64,000 bases of DNA from Clostridium_AT radicumherbarum. GTDB lineage: Bacteria; Bacillota; Clostridia; Clostridiales; Clostridiaceae. The stretch spans positions 1,364,001-1,428,000 of the forward strand of contig NZ_JBJHZY010000001.1 of the NCBI RefSeq assembly GCF_045310525.1, written 5' to 3'. Position 1 is the stretch's first letter. Every line of letters begins with the position of its first letter. Shown piece after piece: positions 24,746 to 33,711 of the stretch. Under the pieces are notes generated by a model. The model did no database searches, was not told where the DNA came from, and was given only the letters and a program-made list of their open reading frames with translations. Both the position numbers and the translations under genes were made by a program.

Positions 24746-26008
24746 TTACTTATGAAAAATTGGCTTCTCATACCAGGTATTTAAATAATCATAGGTGTCT
24801 TCTAATTTAGAAAATAGTTCCTTAGGAAATTCATTGGTTTCAAGCTCCACTCCTGATGGCAGCAATCTATTTAAGGAACCCATAAACACACCACCTATTA
24901 ATGTAGCACTATAGTTCCAGCTGCAATTAAAGGTTTCAATAAATGAAAGTACACCTGAGGAAAAAGCAGGTGCTATGTACGGCTTAAAGCCAAAGGTTCT
25001 AACATCTAAATTTGCATCTTTAGTCCTTTCTGTCAGATACTCAGATAGCTCTTTATTATAGTTTTTAATACTATCTGCTACTACAACTCCTTCACCATGG
25101 GGGCCAAAACACCTTCCTTCAGTTTTGTACTTATCAGCGCCATTTACCTCAGCAAAATAAGCTGCCCTTCCATGCATTACACCTAATCCGTAACCCCTTA
25201 TCTGTTCGGGTGCCAGCCCCTTATAATCCATATTCCCTTCTGAATTTGTATTACTTGAGTTAAAGGCAATTTTACAAAGTAAATCAACAGGGTCTGACAT
25301 TACAATAAATAAACCTTTATAATTTCTTTCTCGAGCAAGTTTTGAATAATATTTAAGTATTTCTGCATTGCCTTCAAATTGTGCAATCCTAACATCTTCA
25401 GGTTCTTTCCCAACTTCAGGCACTCCTACAGACACACAAAAGACAAACATATCGCAGTCAAATAAATTACTATCCTCTAAAGGAATTATCTCAGGAAAAT
25501 TATAATCTAAAGAGGGTGAATAAATCTGACCAGCTTCATAGTGCCATCTTTTAATTCTGCTGTTAACAGAGTCAAATATACCTATTTTATTGACCTTCTC
25601 TGATGCAGTAAGCCTAAGTCCAGCTGCCAAGTTTCCACCTACATCTCCCAGACCAACTATATTTACATTCCACTTTTTCGGAAGGTAATCAGTAAGGCAG
25701 CTTTCCCACCCAGGAAAAGCTGTATTTACACATTTTACTTCTCTTTTATTAATTTTTTCTTGCAGCCATAAAGGGATATATTCATTATAATTTTCTGTTT
25801 TTTTTAATAATTCAAGTCCTTCACTTTCTAGAAAAAGTAAAGAAGGGTGAGTTACTGCAAAACTTTTTCTGCTTTTATTAGGAGGCATGTTTGTTAGAGA
25901 ATAAATAATACCAATCGAATTCTTAGCTTCTTCTTCAGTTAATGTTTCATAGCCAAGTCCGGCTATTTTAGAAAGAACTGTTTTACCATTGATTTTATAA
26001 AATATCAT
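24746..26008 (-). CDS. Divergent LDH/MDH-superfamily dehydrogenase with N-terminal extension
   Basis: 420 residues. The first 110 residues are an extension I do not recognise. The rest follows the lactate/malate dehydrogenase fold: NAD motif IVG-L-G121-DVG124, mobile-loop arginine R207 in EDVRIAQFEGN, the SDPVDLL block at 238-244 (usually SNPVDxL, so the conserved asparagine is D239), R281 in HGRAAYF, and catalytic-type H304 in FGPHGEG. The residues for hydride transfer are mostly kept, but the substrate is unknown. The ribosome binding site AAAGGAG lies inside the 13-base gap after the 1625-residue protein gene, so the two are one operon. Confidence 0.72.
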   Translation of the reverse strand: MIFYKINGKTVLSKIAGLGYETLTEEEAKNSIGIIYSLTNMPPNKSRKSFAVTHPSLLFLESEGLELLKKTENYNEYIPLWLQEKINKREVKCVNTAFPGWESCLTDYLPKKWNVNIVGLGDVGGNLAAGLRLTASEKVNKIGIFDSVNSRIKRWHYEAGQIYSPSLDYNFPEIIPLEDSNLFDCDMFVFCVSVGVPEVGKEPEDVRIAQFEGNAEILKYYSKLARERNYKGLFIVMSDPVDLLCKIAFNSSNTNSEGNMDYKGLAPEQIRGYGLGVMHGRAAYFAEVNGADKYKTEGRCFGPHGEGVVVADSIKNYNKELSEYLTERTKDANLDVRTFGFKPYIAPAFSSGVLSFIETFNCSWNYSATLIGGVFMGSLNRLLPSGVELETNEFPKELFSKLEDTYDYLNTWYEKPIFHK

Positions 26009-26021
26009 AAGAACTCTCCTT

Positions 26022-29000
26022 TCATTTTAAACCACTAAATATATGCTGAAATCTAAATAAAATTTCCAGGTCATTTTTTACATAAAGCGAAGGGCTTAAA
26101 TTTAAATCATAGTCCATATTTCTACCCTTATCAGGGCACCTAGGTACAGTAAAAACCTGCCCCATATTTAGAAGGCTTAAATTTCTTTCATGTATGAAAT
26201 GATATTCACTTTCTAAGGAATTTAATATATCTAAAGAATTTTCTAAACATACCTTAGAAAGATTATATATGGCCTCCATGGGAGCATTTTTTATGAAAGT
26301 AGGGGAGGTATAGGGCAATATTAAGTTTACTGAAGGTAAAAGGTTTCTTTGAGGAAAACTTCCTCTCCATAGGGCATCACCGCCTATAAAGGGATATAGA
26401 GAATTTTCATTAAACCAAATTTTAAGTCTAGGAACAAAATACACACTATCTACTTCTCTTTTCTGCATATCCATTAAATCTTTACCACGGCCGGATAATA
26501 TACCACACAAGATTTTCTTTACATAGACGCCTTGCTTTTTAAACAGGGGATCTAAAGCCTTCATTCTGTATCCTTTATGTAATATATTATCTACTAAAAT
26601 TACAGGTCTTTTAAAAGATTTTATCATTTTAACCTGTGATTCTAAGTCTAAATAGTAGGGGAAAGGCCCTATATTAAAATCTTTCATATCAGCATTAAAT
26701 AACTTTTCAGTATGAAGGGCCTTAGTAATTGTATTAGGTATAATGTACCTTTCTAAAATATCTCCATAGGGTACACACATGGCAGAACCTATTGTAGGAG
26801 GCACAGCAGCTTCAGTGGGTACTTGATTTTCATAACATATCTTTCTAATCATTGATTGATGAAGCATGTTACTGTCAAAGCTCAGCATTAATTCGCCAGG
26901 ATAAAGCCTATTTAATGCTATTTGAAGTTTCCTCCGTGAAGAAGCAATCACAGCTTTTATTTTAGCATTGCTTCTAAATGGTTCCTTAAGTAAATTTTCT
27001 GTGTCTAAATTTAGTACACATGGTGTACTCATATCCACAACATAGGTTGGATTTAAGGAATCCTCTGTACTAATTTCAATAAAACCCTGCAGTTTAAGTG
27101 TATCATAAATTGAGGATGAGGCAGCATGGGTTAAAATATTCTTAAATATTGCGAATTGATAGTCCCTAGATAAACAGAAGGCCAAAGTTTCGGTTATAAG
27201 TATTTGTTCAAGGCCCTTAAATTTATCAGTGTTTTTTACCTCAAGGCAGTGAATCAAAATCATTCTGCCAAGGCTATTATCTCTTATATATTGGCAGATT
27301 CTTGTATCCCTTAATTCATCATATAGTGCACTTGATCGTACCCAGTGAAAAAGGGAAAAACCAATAATTTGATACTCATCTAAAGTATCTATCAATAGAA
27401 CAATTCTACCAGAAGGCTTTTGCAGGGCTTCAGTAATTATGTTAATAAGTGACTCCCTATCAATATTTGTAATAGACACTAGATCATTTATTTTTGACTC
27501 TAATTTCTCATTAAAGCTTTCTAGTATTTCAACTTTAAATCTAAGAGATGTTATCGAAGATTTTTCAAGTGGTTCCTTTTGATAAAATCCATTGTCATAA
27601 ATATATTGCTGTACCAGTGGATCAATAAGGCTTGAAATATCCCTGTTATCATCAATGTAGTTTCTTATTTGTGTTGAGCTTATATCAGAATACTTTTGAG
27701 GCAAGGTAAGCCAAACAATTTTACCTGTAATACTTTTTACTGCTTCTTCTAATCTTTTGCTTTTATTTCTTTCAAAAATTATGTGATTAAAGTTATGAAT
27801 AGTGCCATTGCCGATAGCAGCCTTGTAGGAGGAGGCGTTAAGTAAAACATCGCTTCCAATTGCTATGTAAAGCTCAGAGTTAATAAAATTTTTTTTCAAA
27901 TCATAAAGGTCTACAGCATTAGCAATATTAGTGGACAAATTATGAGGATATAAATAAATATTTAATTCATCTGCAATTGACATACTTAAAATATTACGCC
28001 GTAACATATTTGGCAGAGTTTTTTTAGACCAGGAAAATTCGTCAACTGATAAATATACTTCAAACCCAAGATCTCTAATATCTTTTGCAATTTCCTTGTG
28101 GCTTAAGGAAAATGGGTCAAAGGTACCTGGGAAAAAAGCAACTTTATCTGGTATAGGAAGTTTTAAAACTCCAAATAAAAAAATATAATCAGATATAAAC
28201 CTATAGATATTGTTTAAGGCAGCGGAATTCGCTAAAAATAAAAGTTCTTCATTTTTATTATCAGTAATTAAGGTGATTATTTTTTTACCAATAAGTTTAA
28301 ATATATGTTCCTTTTCTTTATAATCTAAAAGTTCTGTTCCAAAAATATCTTTACCAATTACGCTCAAAGAAGTTTGCTGAACCTTTGTATCATAGTCTCC
28401 AAGTGCGTTTAATATAATTCCCAGCATGGAAACTAATCTTTTTTCTAAGGCTTCATAACTTTGAGTAAATCTTAAGCTGTAGGATGGATAGTTAGATAAG
28501 GCAACACCAATTGTTTTTAATACAAGTGATTTAACATTTGTACTGGAACTTTTAATTTTAGCCTTTAAATCCTCTATTATCTCATCCAGCTCAACAGGCT
28601 GCAGAAATAGAATAATTCTGCCAATATAATAAGGTATATATTCAGTAAACTTATTACCTTCAATTTCTAATGCTCTCAGAAGTTCAACAGATACCTCGTT
28701 TCTTTCAGCTAAAGATAAGCTAGGCATTAGCTTTAAAATTGCTTCACCTGCTGAATTGCGGACACTTTCAACAGCACTAACTTTTAATAAATTACAAAAA
28801 TGTATAGCTGAATGAAGTCCATTAGCTTGAATATTTTTAATTGTATACTCTTGTAATAATAATATTTGACTCTTCTTTCTAACCCAGTCTGTTGCTGTTT
28901 TTAAATTGCTTAAGAACATATCAGGAATTTTCTTTTCATCATTTTTACAATATAATTGAAATATTTCACTCATATCTTCTAAGGTTAAGTATTGAGTGAT

Positions 29001-30899
29001 TTTGTATTTATAATAGTTTTCAGAGGGGATATTACTTTTTCTATGTTTTAATGTAAAATAATTTTTTATTTCCCCTATAAATGAATTATTGGGCGGAATT
29101 AATGGAAGCATTTTGTACAAGGTCTCTAGTGAACTGATTCTTAAGGAAATACTATGTTTATTTAACATAGCTAAAACAAAATCAAAAATGGGCTTTAGGC
29201 TCGTTTCAAAGGGCTCTAAAGGTATTTCCTTCATGGTTTCAAGAAGAAATAAAAGCTCATCAGAATTTCTGCTTTGGATGTTTTCATAAAATTTTATAAG
29301 CACCATTCTATATTGAAGTAAAGTATCCTCTTTACAGTTTTTAAACAAGGAATTAACAATTATGCTTATGCTGTAGCCCATTAAAAATCTATGTGCAGGT
29401 ATAACCTTTCCACCAGGTGAAAGTAGGTTTTCAATATATTCGTTTAGAAGTTCATAGCTTGTAAGAGCTGGTGATTCCATCTTGACATTTTCGGGAATTT
29501 CCTTTCTATAATCCTCATCGAAGATTGAAAGAAGAGTTCCTATTAATTCTGCACAATGCCTTCTTATGTCGTCTTCAGGGTGAACTAGGTTTTCAAGCAG
29601 AAACTTAAGAGTTTGTAATTTTTGATTCTGAGTTAAGTAAGTAGAGTACTCCTGAAATATACGCAAATATTCTCTTAGATTTTTCCAATCTGTTTCACTT
29701 CTCGCCATTTCTAAAATATGCTCTAAGGAATACTCATCTCGCAGCTGATACATTAAATTTATATTGTGATTTATAGCAAGATTTTTTAAGCTTTGGATTA
29801 TTTCTGTACCCTGCATAAGAGAATAATTTTGATTTAATTCTTTGCTTATCCATTTCATATTAGTTATTTCAGTGCTAATTCCTAAGTCCAGCATATAATC
29901 TTCAAAATCTTTAAGCTTATTATATACCTTTCTATATCTTTTCTCCTTAGCCACATCAACATTATCAAGCTTTTTAAGTATTACATTAAAGGAATCCTCC
30001 AATGTAAAAATACACATTTTTTCGTTTTCACCGTTTCTTTTATTCTTTACCCTGAAATCAGAATAGATAAGTACCAAGGATTCAATTGGAAGATTTTCAA
30101 GTTCTAAATCCCAAGTGGAATGATTGATTGCTATATTTCTAATATAGTTTATGCCATAACGTTTAAACCAAAGGTCAGAATAGTAATAATGAAGGTAGGG
30201 AACCCTTTTTAATTCTGAGCCTTTACAACCATATTTACCAATATCATGACCTGCTGCGGCCCCTGAAACTCTTCCTAGGTCTATAGGTATACCGGCTTCC
30301 TTCAGCTGCCTTGCTATAAATAAAGCAAGAAAATGTACACCGCAAATATGATCAAGGGTATTAAAGCCAAAAACTTCTCCATTTAGTTTCATCATTTCAT
30401 AAGTATAATTATGTTTAAAAGCCTTTAAGAACTTTCTATATTCTTCAGGATATTCCAGAGAATTTTCTTCCTCTAAAGTAAGAAAATCCATTGGATATAA
30501 ACTTTGCCATGTGCCATCCTCTGAAGTTTTTTGAACCTCTGCTATTATCCTAAGTACTCTTAAGTAAAATTCACAAGCAGAATTATAAGCTGGGTTAATT
30601 TTAATAGTTACTGCTTCAGGAAATGATTTAGCTAAGGTGTATTGATATAAATAATCAAGCCAATTATCAGGTTTACTAAAAGGTACCAAATTGTCAATTA
30701 TTTCATTACATAAATACAGAACTCTTCTACAGCTATAATCATTATCGCAAATTAGGTCTTTTAGATTATTTTTAAAACTATCAGCTTTCAAGCTGTCATT
30801 AACGATATTAAAGGGGATGTTTAGCTTATTTAACCAATTTAAGCTTAATAATTTTCTATTTAGTTTACTATACAATTTTTCAAATACTAAATTATTCAT
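26022..30899 (-). CDS. Giant multidomain protein: HD domain, helical repeats, NadD-like nucleotidyltransferase, GNAT, PRTase-like
   Basis: 1625 residues with no frameshift. In order: (1) residues about 150-340, an HD phosphohydrolase domain with H189, H218-D219 in AAGHDIGKYG, NHSTWD, and D281 in YSDFRV; (2) about 370-900, leucine-rich helical repeats of HEAT/ARM type; (3) about 920-1095, a NadD-like nucleotidyltransferase with GTFDP at 925-929, SLSH at 931-934 where HxGH is usual, AIGSD, and ISSTQIR at 1073-1079; (4) about 1115-1275, a GNAT-like acetyltransferase with IIGFSLFHW ending at 1186 and LKLQGFIE near 1272; (5) about 1330-1500, a phosphoribosyltransferase-like domain with ILVDNILHKGYR at 1434-1445. 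No signal peptide or membrane helix. It is co-transcribed with an NAD-dependent dehydrogenase. I know of no described function; domain calls (3) and (1) are the firmest. Confidence 0.72.
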   Translation of the reverse strand: MNNLVFEKLYSKLNRKLLSLNWLNKLNIPFNIVNDSLKADSFKNNLKDLICDNDYSCRRVLYLCNEIIDNLVPFSKPDNWLDYLYQYTLAKSFPEAVTIKINPAYNSACEFYLRVLRIIAEVQKTSEDGTWQSLYPMDFLTLEEENSLEYPEEYRKFLKAFKHNYTYEMMKLNGEVFGFNTLDHICGVHFLALFIARQLKEAGIPIDLGRVSGAAAGHDIGKYGCKGSELKRVPYLHYYYSDLWFKRYGINYIRNIAINHSTWDLELENLPIESLVLIYSDFRVKNKRNGENEKMCIFTLEDSFNVILKKLDNVDVAKEKRYRKVYNKLKDFEDYMLDLGISTEITNMKWISKELNQNYSLMQGTEIIQSLKNLAINHNINLMYQLRDEYSLEHILEMARSETDWKNLREYLRIFQEYSTYLTQNQKLQTLKFLLENLVHPEDDIRRHCAELIGTLLSIFDEDYRKEIPENVKMESPALTSYELLNEYIENLLSPGGKVIPAHRFLMGYSISIIVNSLFKNCKEDTLLQYRMVLIKFYENIQSRNSDELLFLLETMKEIPLEPFETSLKPIFDFVLAMLNKHSISLRISSLETLYKMLPLIPPNNSFIGEIKNYFTLKHRKSNIPSENYYKYKITQYLTLEDMSEIFQLYCKNDEKKIPDMFLSNLKTATDWVRKKSQILLLQEYTIKNIQANGLHSAIHFCNLLKVSAVESVRNSAGEAILKLMPSLSLAERNEVSVELLRALEIEGNKFTEYIPYYIGRIILFLQPVELDEIIEDLKAKIKSSSTNVKSLVLKTIGVALSNYPSYSLRFTQSYEALEKRLVSMLGIILNALGDYDTKVQQTSLSVIGKDIFGTELLDYKEKEHIFKLIGKKIITLITDNKNEELLFLANSAALNNIYRFISDYIFLFGVLKLPIPDKVAFFPGTFDPFSLSHKEIAKDIRDLGFEVYLSVDEFSWSKKTLPNMLRRNILSMSIADELNIYLYPHNLSTNIANAVDLYDLKKNFINSELYIAIGSDVLLNASSYKAAIGNGTIHNFNHIIFERNKSKRLEEAVKSITGKIVWLTLPQKYSDISSTQIRNYIDDNRDISSLIDPLVQQYIYDNGFYQKEPLEKSSITSLRFKVEILESFNEKLESKINDLVSITNIDRESLINIITEALQKPSGRIVLLIDTLDEYQIIGFSLFHWVRSSALYDELRDTRICQYIRDNSLGRMILIHCLEVKNTDKFKGLEQILITETLAFCLSRDYQFAIFKNILTHAASSSIYDTLKLQGFIEISTEDSLNPTYVVDMSTPCVLNLDTENLLKEPFRSNAKIKAVIASSRRKLQIALNRLYPGELMLSFDSNMLHQSMIRKICYENQVPTEAAVPPTIGSAMCVPYGDILERYIIPNTITKALHTEKLFNADMKDFNIGPFPYYLDLESQVKMIKSFKRPVILVDNILHKGYRMKALDPLFKKQGVYVKKILCGILSGRGKDLMDMQKREVDSVYFVPRLKIWFNENSLYPFIGGDALWRGSFPQRNLLPSVNLILPYTSPTFIKNAPMEAIYNLSKVCLENSLDILNSLESEYHFIHERNLSLLNMGQVFTVPRCPDKGRNMDYDLNLSPSLYVKNDLEILFRFQHIFSGLK

Positions 30900-31019
30900 G
30901 TAATCCTCCTTTTGAAGAAATTATATGTATGCAATGGTTATCTTTAGTAATTATAAATTACATTATATAACTATATAAATCATTTTCATAGATAGAAATT
31001 AAAAATGTAAAAATGCAAA

Positions 31020-31072
31020 AATGGCATGCATATGAGTTATTACTTTGAATAATAAGTCATATGCATGCCATT
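31020..31072. terminator. Long palindrome / terminator after the small lipoprotein gene
   Basis: AATGGCATGCATATGA (31020-31035) pairs with TCATATGCATGCCATT (31057-31072), and the inner part also pairs. On the minus strand it follows the lipoprotein gene and precedes TTTTTGCATTTTT. It resembles the palindrome after tRNA-Leu at 41948-41995. Confidence 0.75.
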
Positions 31073-31078
31073 GCCTTT

Positions 31079-31570
31079 TTATCTTGGTATTAAATATTGG
31101 CAAAGGCCAAAGAGATTATATAAATTCTGAGTACCAGTCATATCTATGTAGTCCATTGGAAATGTGCCATCCCACGGGTATATAGCCAAGTATTTTTCGT
31201 TGTAAACATTAATAACATACTTTTCTTTATCAAAAGTTAAAAAAAGCTTGTAGGCTGGCTTTTCAGGAAGGTTCTTTGGCTTATCTATAAAATTATATGA
31301 TTTTAACCCTTTAGTAAAGTTTTTAATTGTATTAAGGTCATCTTTGGAAAGTTCCTTTTCTTTATAAAAATTTGTATCTAATACTTTTACTTCTATATTT
31401 GAGTCTTTTATCAATAATTTTGCTATAAGATTTGTGTAATAGTATAAATTAGGCTTCTTTATTGTTAAAGTAAAGTTATTTATAACAACATTTCCAAACT
31501 TAGCACTGCAGCCGAAAAAGAAAATTGAAGTTATTAAAGCTGCAGATAATGTTAAAAATTTTTTCTTCAA
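31079..31570 (-). CDS. Small lipoprotein (DUF4883-like)
   Basis: 163 residues. The signal peptide ends in a lipobox at residue 21 (SIFFFGCSAKFG). The mature part contains VVINNFTLTIKKPNLYYYTN and ends in YPWDGTFPMDYIDMTGTQNLYNLFGLCQYL, a pattern I associate with the clostridial DUF4883 family, though from memory only. Expected to be anchored on the outer face of the membrane. No function is known. It lies 180 bases upstream of the giant protein gene, with a strong palindrome in between, so it is probably a separate transcript. Confidence 0.7.
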   Translation of the reverse strand: MKKKFLTLSAALITSIFFFGCSAKFGNVVINNFTLTIKKPNLYYYTNLIAKLLIKDSNIEVKVLDTNFYKEKELSKDDLNTIKNFTKGLKSYNFIDKPKNLPEKPAYKLFLTFDKEKYVINVYNEKYLAIYPWDGTFPMDYIDMTGTQNLYNLFGLCQYLIPR

Positions 31571-31724
31571 AATATCACCTTTAATCTTATTCTCTAATTA
31601 ACATATGAACAATAATTATTTAATATTACTGAAAAACTTTAGCCCTATTCTAAAAAAAGTATAATCTTATAGATTTAGGATATAGTTATTAATTGTATAG
31701 TTAATTAAAATGGAGGTATAACTC

Positions 31725-32642
31725 ATGATTGTCGGTATTCCTCAGGGACTTATGAACTATAAGTATTACCCTTATTTTGAAGTATTTTTTAAGGAATTGG
31801 GAGTAAATGTTCTAACATCTAAAAATACAAATAGAGAGATATTTAATGAAGGAGTTAAGTACTGCACAGATGAAGCTTGTATTCCAATAAAGGTTTTTCA
31901 TGGACATACAGCATATTTGAAAAATAAATGCGATATGATTTTTGTGCCAAGAATCATGCAGCTTAATAAAAAAGAATACATATGTCCAAAATTCTGTGGA
32001 CTACCAGAGATGATTAAAAATAACATAAATGATTTGCCGCCATTAATAACAAGTACGATTTACGCCTATGATAAGAAACATTTACTAAGGGCTGCAAAGG
32101 AAGCAGCAAGTGCTATTACTAGGGATAAAGAAAAGATCAATAAAGCTCTAACTTCAGCATTACAGATTAAAAATATTGTTGCTGAAGAAAACAAAAATAT
32201 TTACAAATATAAAATAGGACTTATTGGGCATCCTTATAATATTTATGATAGCTTTGTAAACATGAATGTGGTGAATAAACTGAAAAGATTAGGAGCTTCA
32301 GTTATTACAGAAGATAACATTGCTAAGGAATTTATCGAAATGGAAGTTAAGTGTCTATTTAAAAGGCCTTTTTGGGCTTTTGCAAAAGACTCCTTTGGAA
32401 GTTCTGTATACCTTGCTCGAAATAAAGTGGTTGATGGATTAATATATATATCATCTTTTGCCTGCGGGATTGATTCTATAGTTCTTGAGCTGATAAAAAA
32501 TGAAATTGGAAACTTTCCACTTTTAACAATAAAATTAGATGAACATACTGGAGAAGCAGGGGTTGATACACGATTAGAGGCCTTTGTGGATATGTTAGAA
32601 AGGAGGGAATTTAATGAGAATTACCTTTCCTCATCTAGGTAA
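31725..32642 (+). CDS. 2-hydroxyacyl-CoA dehydratase activase-associated protein (DUF2229-like)
   Basis: 305 residues. The opening IVGIPQGLMNYKYYPYFEVFFKELG and the cysteine block KYCTDEACIPIKVFHGH fit the DUF2229 domain found in large CoA-substrate-specific enzyme activases. Cysteines also occur in YICPKFCGLPE and FACGID, which could hold an iron-sulfur cluster. The C-terminal DEHTGEAGVDTRLEAFVDMLERR recurs almost unchanged at the end of the next protein. It overlaps the next gene by 29 bases. The physiological substrate of this system is unknown. Confidence 0.8.
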   Translation: MIVGIPQGLMNYKYYPYFEVFFKELGVNVLTSKNTNREIFNEGVKYCTDEACIPIKVFHGHTAYLKNKCDMIFVPRIMQLNKKEYICPKFCGLPEMIKNNINDLPPLITSTIYAYDKKHLLRAAKEAASAITRDKEKINKALTSALQIKNIVAEENKNIYKYKIGLIGHPYNIYDSFVNMNVVNKLKRLGASVITEDNIAKEFIEMEVKCLFKRPFWAFAKDSFGSSVYLARNKVVDGLIYISSFACGIDSIVLELIKNEIGNFPLLTIKLDEHTGEAGVDTRLEAFVDMLERREFNENYLSSSR

Positions 32643-33711
32643 TGTTAATATTGCAGCTAAGGCATTGTTTTCTGGACTTGGAATAGACTATATAATGCCC
32701 CCTCAAAATAGTTACAGGGCTCTTGAAATAGGGTCATCATATTCACCTGAGGAAATATGTCTTCCATTCAAGCTTATGATAGGAAATTATATTGAAAGTA
32801 TAAAATTAGGTGCTGATACTGTACTAATTACAGGAAGCTGCGGTCCATGTAGATTTGGAGAATACTGCGAGCTGCAAATGAATTTACTGAATAAATTAGG
32901 CTTTAACTTAGACTTCATTGTCTTAGATCAGCCTTCTGATATTGGTGTTAATGAGCTTTTGTATAGATTAAATAAAATAAAAGGGGCAAGTAATAAGAAT
33001 TTTATAAATAGAACGGTGGCAGTACTTAATGCAATAAAAATTAACAGCTTAATGGATAAATTTGAAGCTGACCTTCACTATAAGGCAGGTTTTGAAAAAA
33101 ATAGCGGTGAATGTAGTACTTTATTAAAAGAACTGAAAAACAAATTAATAAGCTGCCCAAATGCAGAGGATATGAAAAGTATCCTTAAAGCATACTTTAA
33201 AAAGCTAAGAAATATTGAAATTGATAAAAATAAAAATCCATTAAAAATTGCCATTATAGGAGAAATTTATACCATAATTGAACCCTTTGCTAATATGTAC
33301 TTAGAAGATAAGCTTATGGAATATGGTATATGCAGTAAGCGAAAATTATCACCTAGCTGGTGGGTTAAGGACACTTTATTATCACCTTTAAAATTAGATT
33401 CTTTAGCAATAAAAAAAGCAGGAAAGGATTACTTAAAGCTTGGAATTGGAGGCCATGCACAGGAATGCATTGGTGAAGCAATGATGGCCAAAAGAGAGGG
33501 TTTTGATGGGGCAATTCAAATACTGCCCTTAGGATGTATGCCTGAAATAGTTTCAAAATCTATTCTACCTGTTATTTCTCAAAAGGAAAACTTTCCTATT
33601 ATGTCTTTAGTAATCGATGAAATGACAGGAGAAGCTGGCTATATCACTAGGCTAGAAGCTTTTATTGACTTACTTGAGAGGAGAAGGGAAAATGTATTTT
33701 CTAGGAATTGA
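32614..33711 (+). CDS. 2-hydroxyacyl-CoA dehydratase-like subunit of a split activase system
   Basis: 365 residues. The conserved cysteine cluster SCGPCRFGEYC (near residues 71-81) and SPEEICLPFKLM match the 2-hydroxyglutaryl-CoA dehydratase D-component-like domain of the large activases. GGHAQECIGEAM and ILPLGCMPEIV supply more cysteines. It ends with the same DEMTGEAGYITRLEAFIDLLERRR block as its upstream neighbour. AGGAGGG lies before the ATG, inside the upstream gene. In many clostridia these modules are fused into one protein of about 1400 residues; here they are separate genes. Confidence 0.82.
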   Translation: MRITFPHLGNVNIAAKALFSGLGIDYIMPPQNSYRALEIGSSYSPEEICLPFKLMIGNYIESIKLGADTVLITGSCGPCRFGEYCELQMNLLNKLGFNLDFIVLDQPSDIGVNELLYRLNKIKGASNKNFINRTVAVLNAIKINSLMDKFEADLHYKAGFEKNSGECSTLLKELKNKLISCPNAEDMKSILKAYFKKLRNIEIDKNKNPLKIAIIGEIYTIIEPFANMYLEDKLMEYGICSKRKLSPSWWVKDTLLSPLKLDSLAIKKAGKDYLKLGIGGHAQECIGEAMMAKREGFDGAIQILPLGCMPEIVSKSILPVISQKENFPIMSLVIDEMTGEAGYITRLEAFIDLLERRRENVFSRN

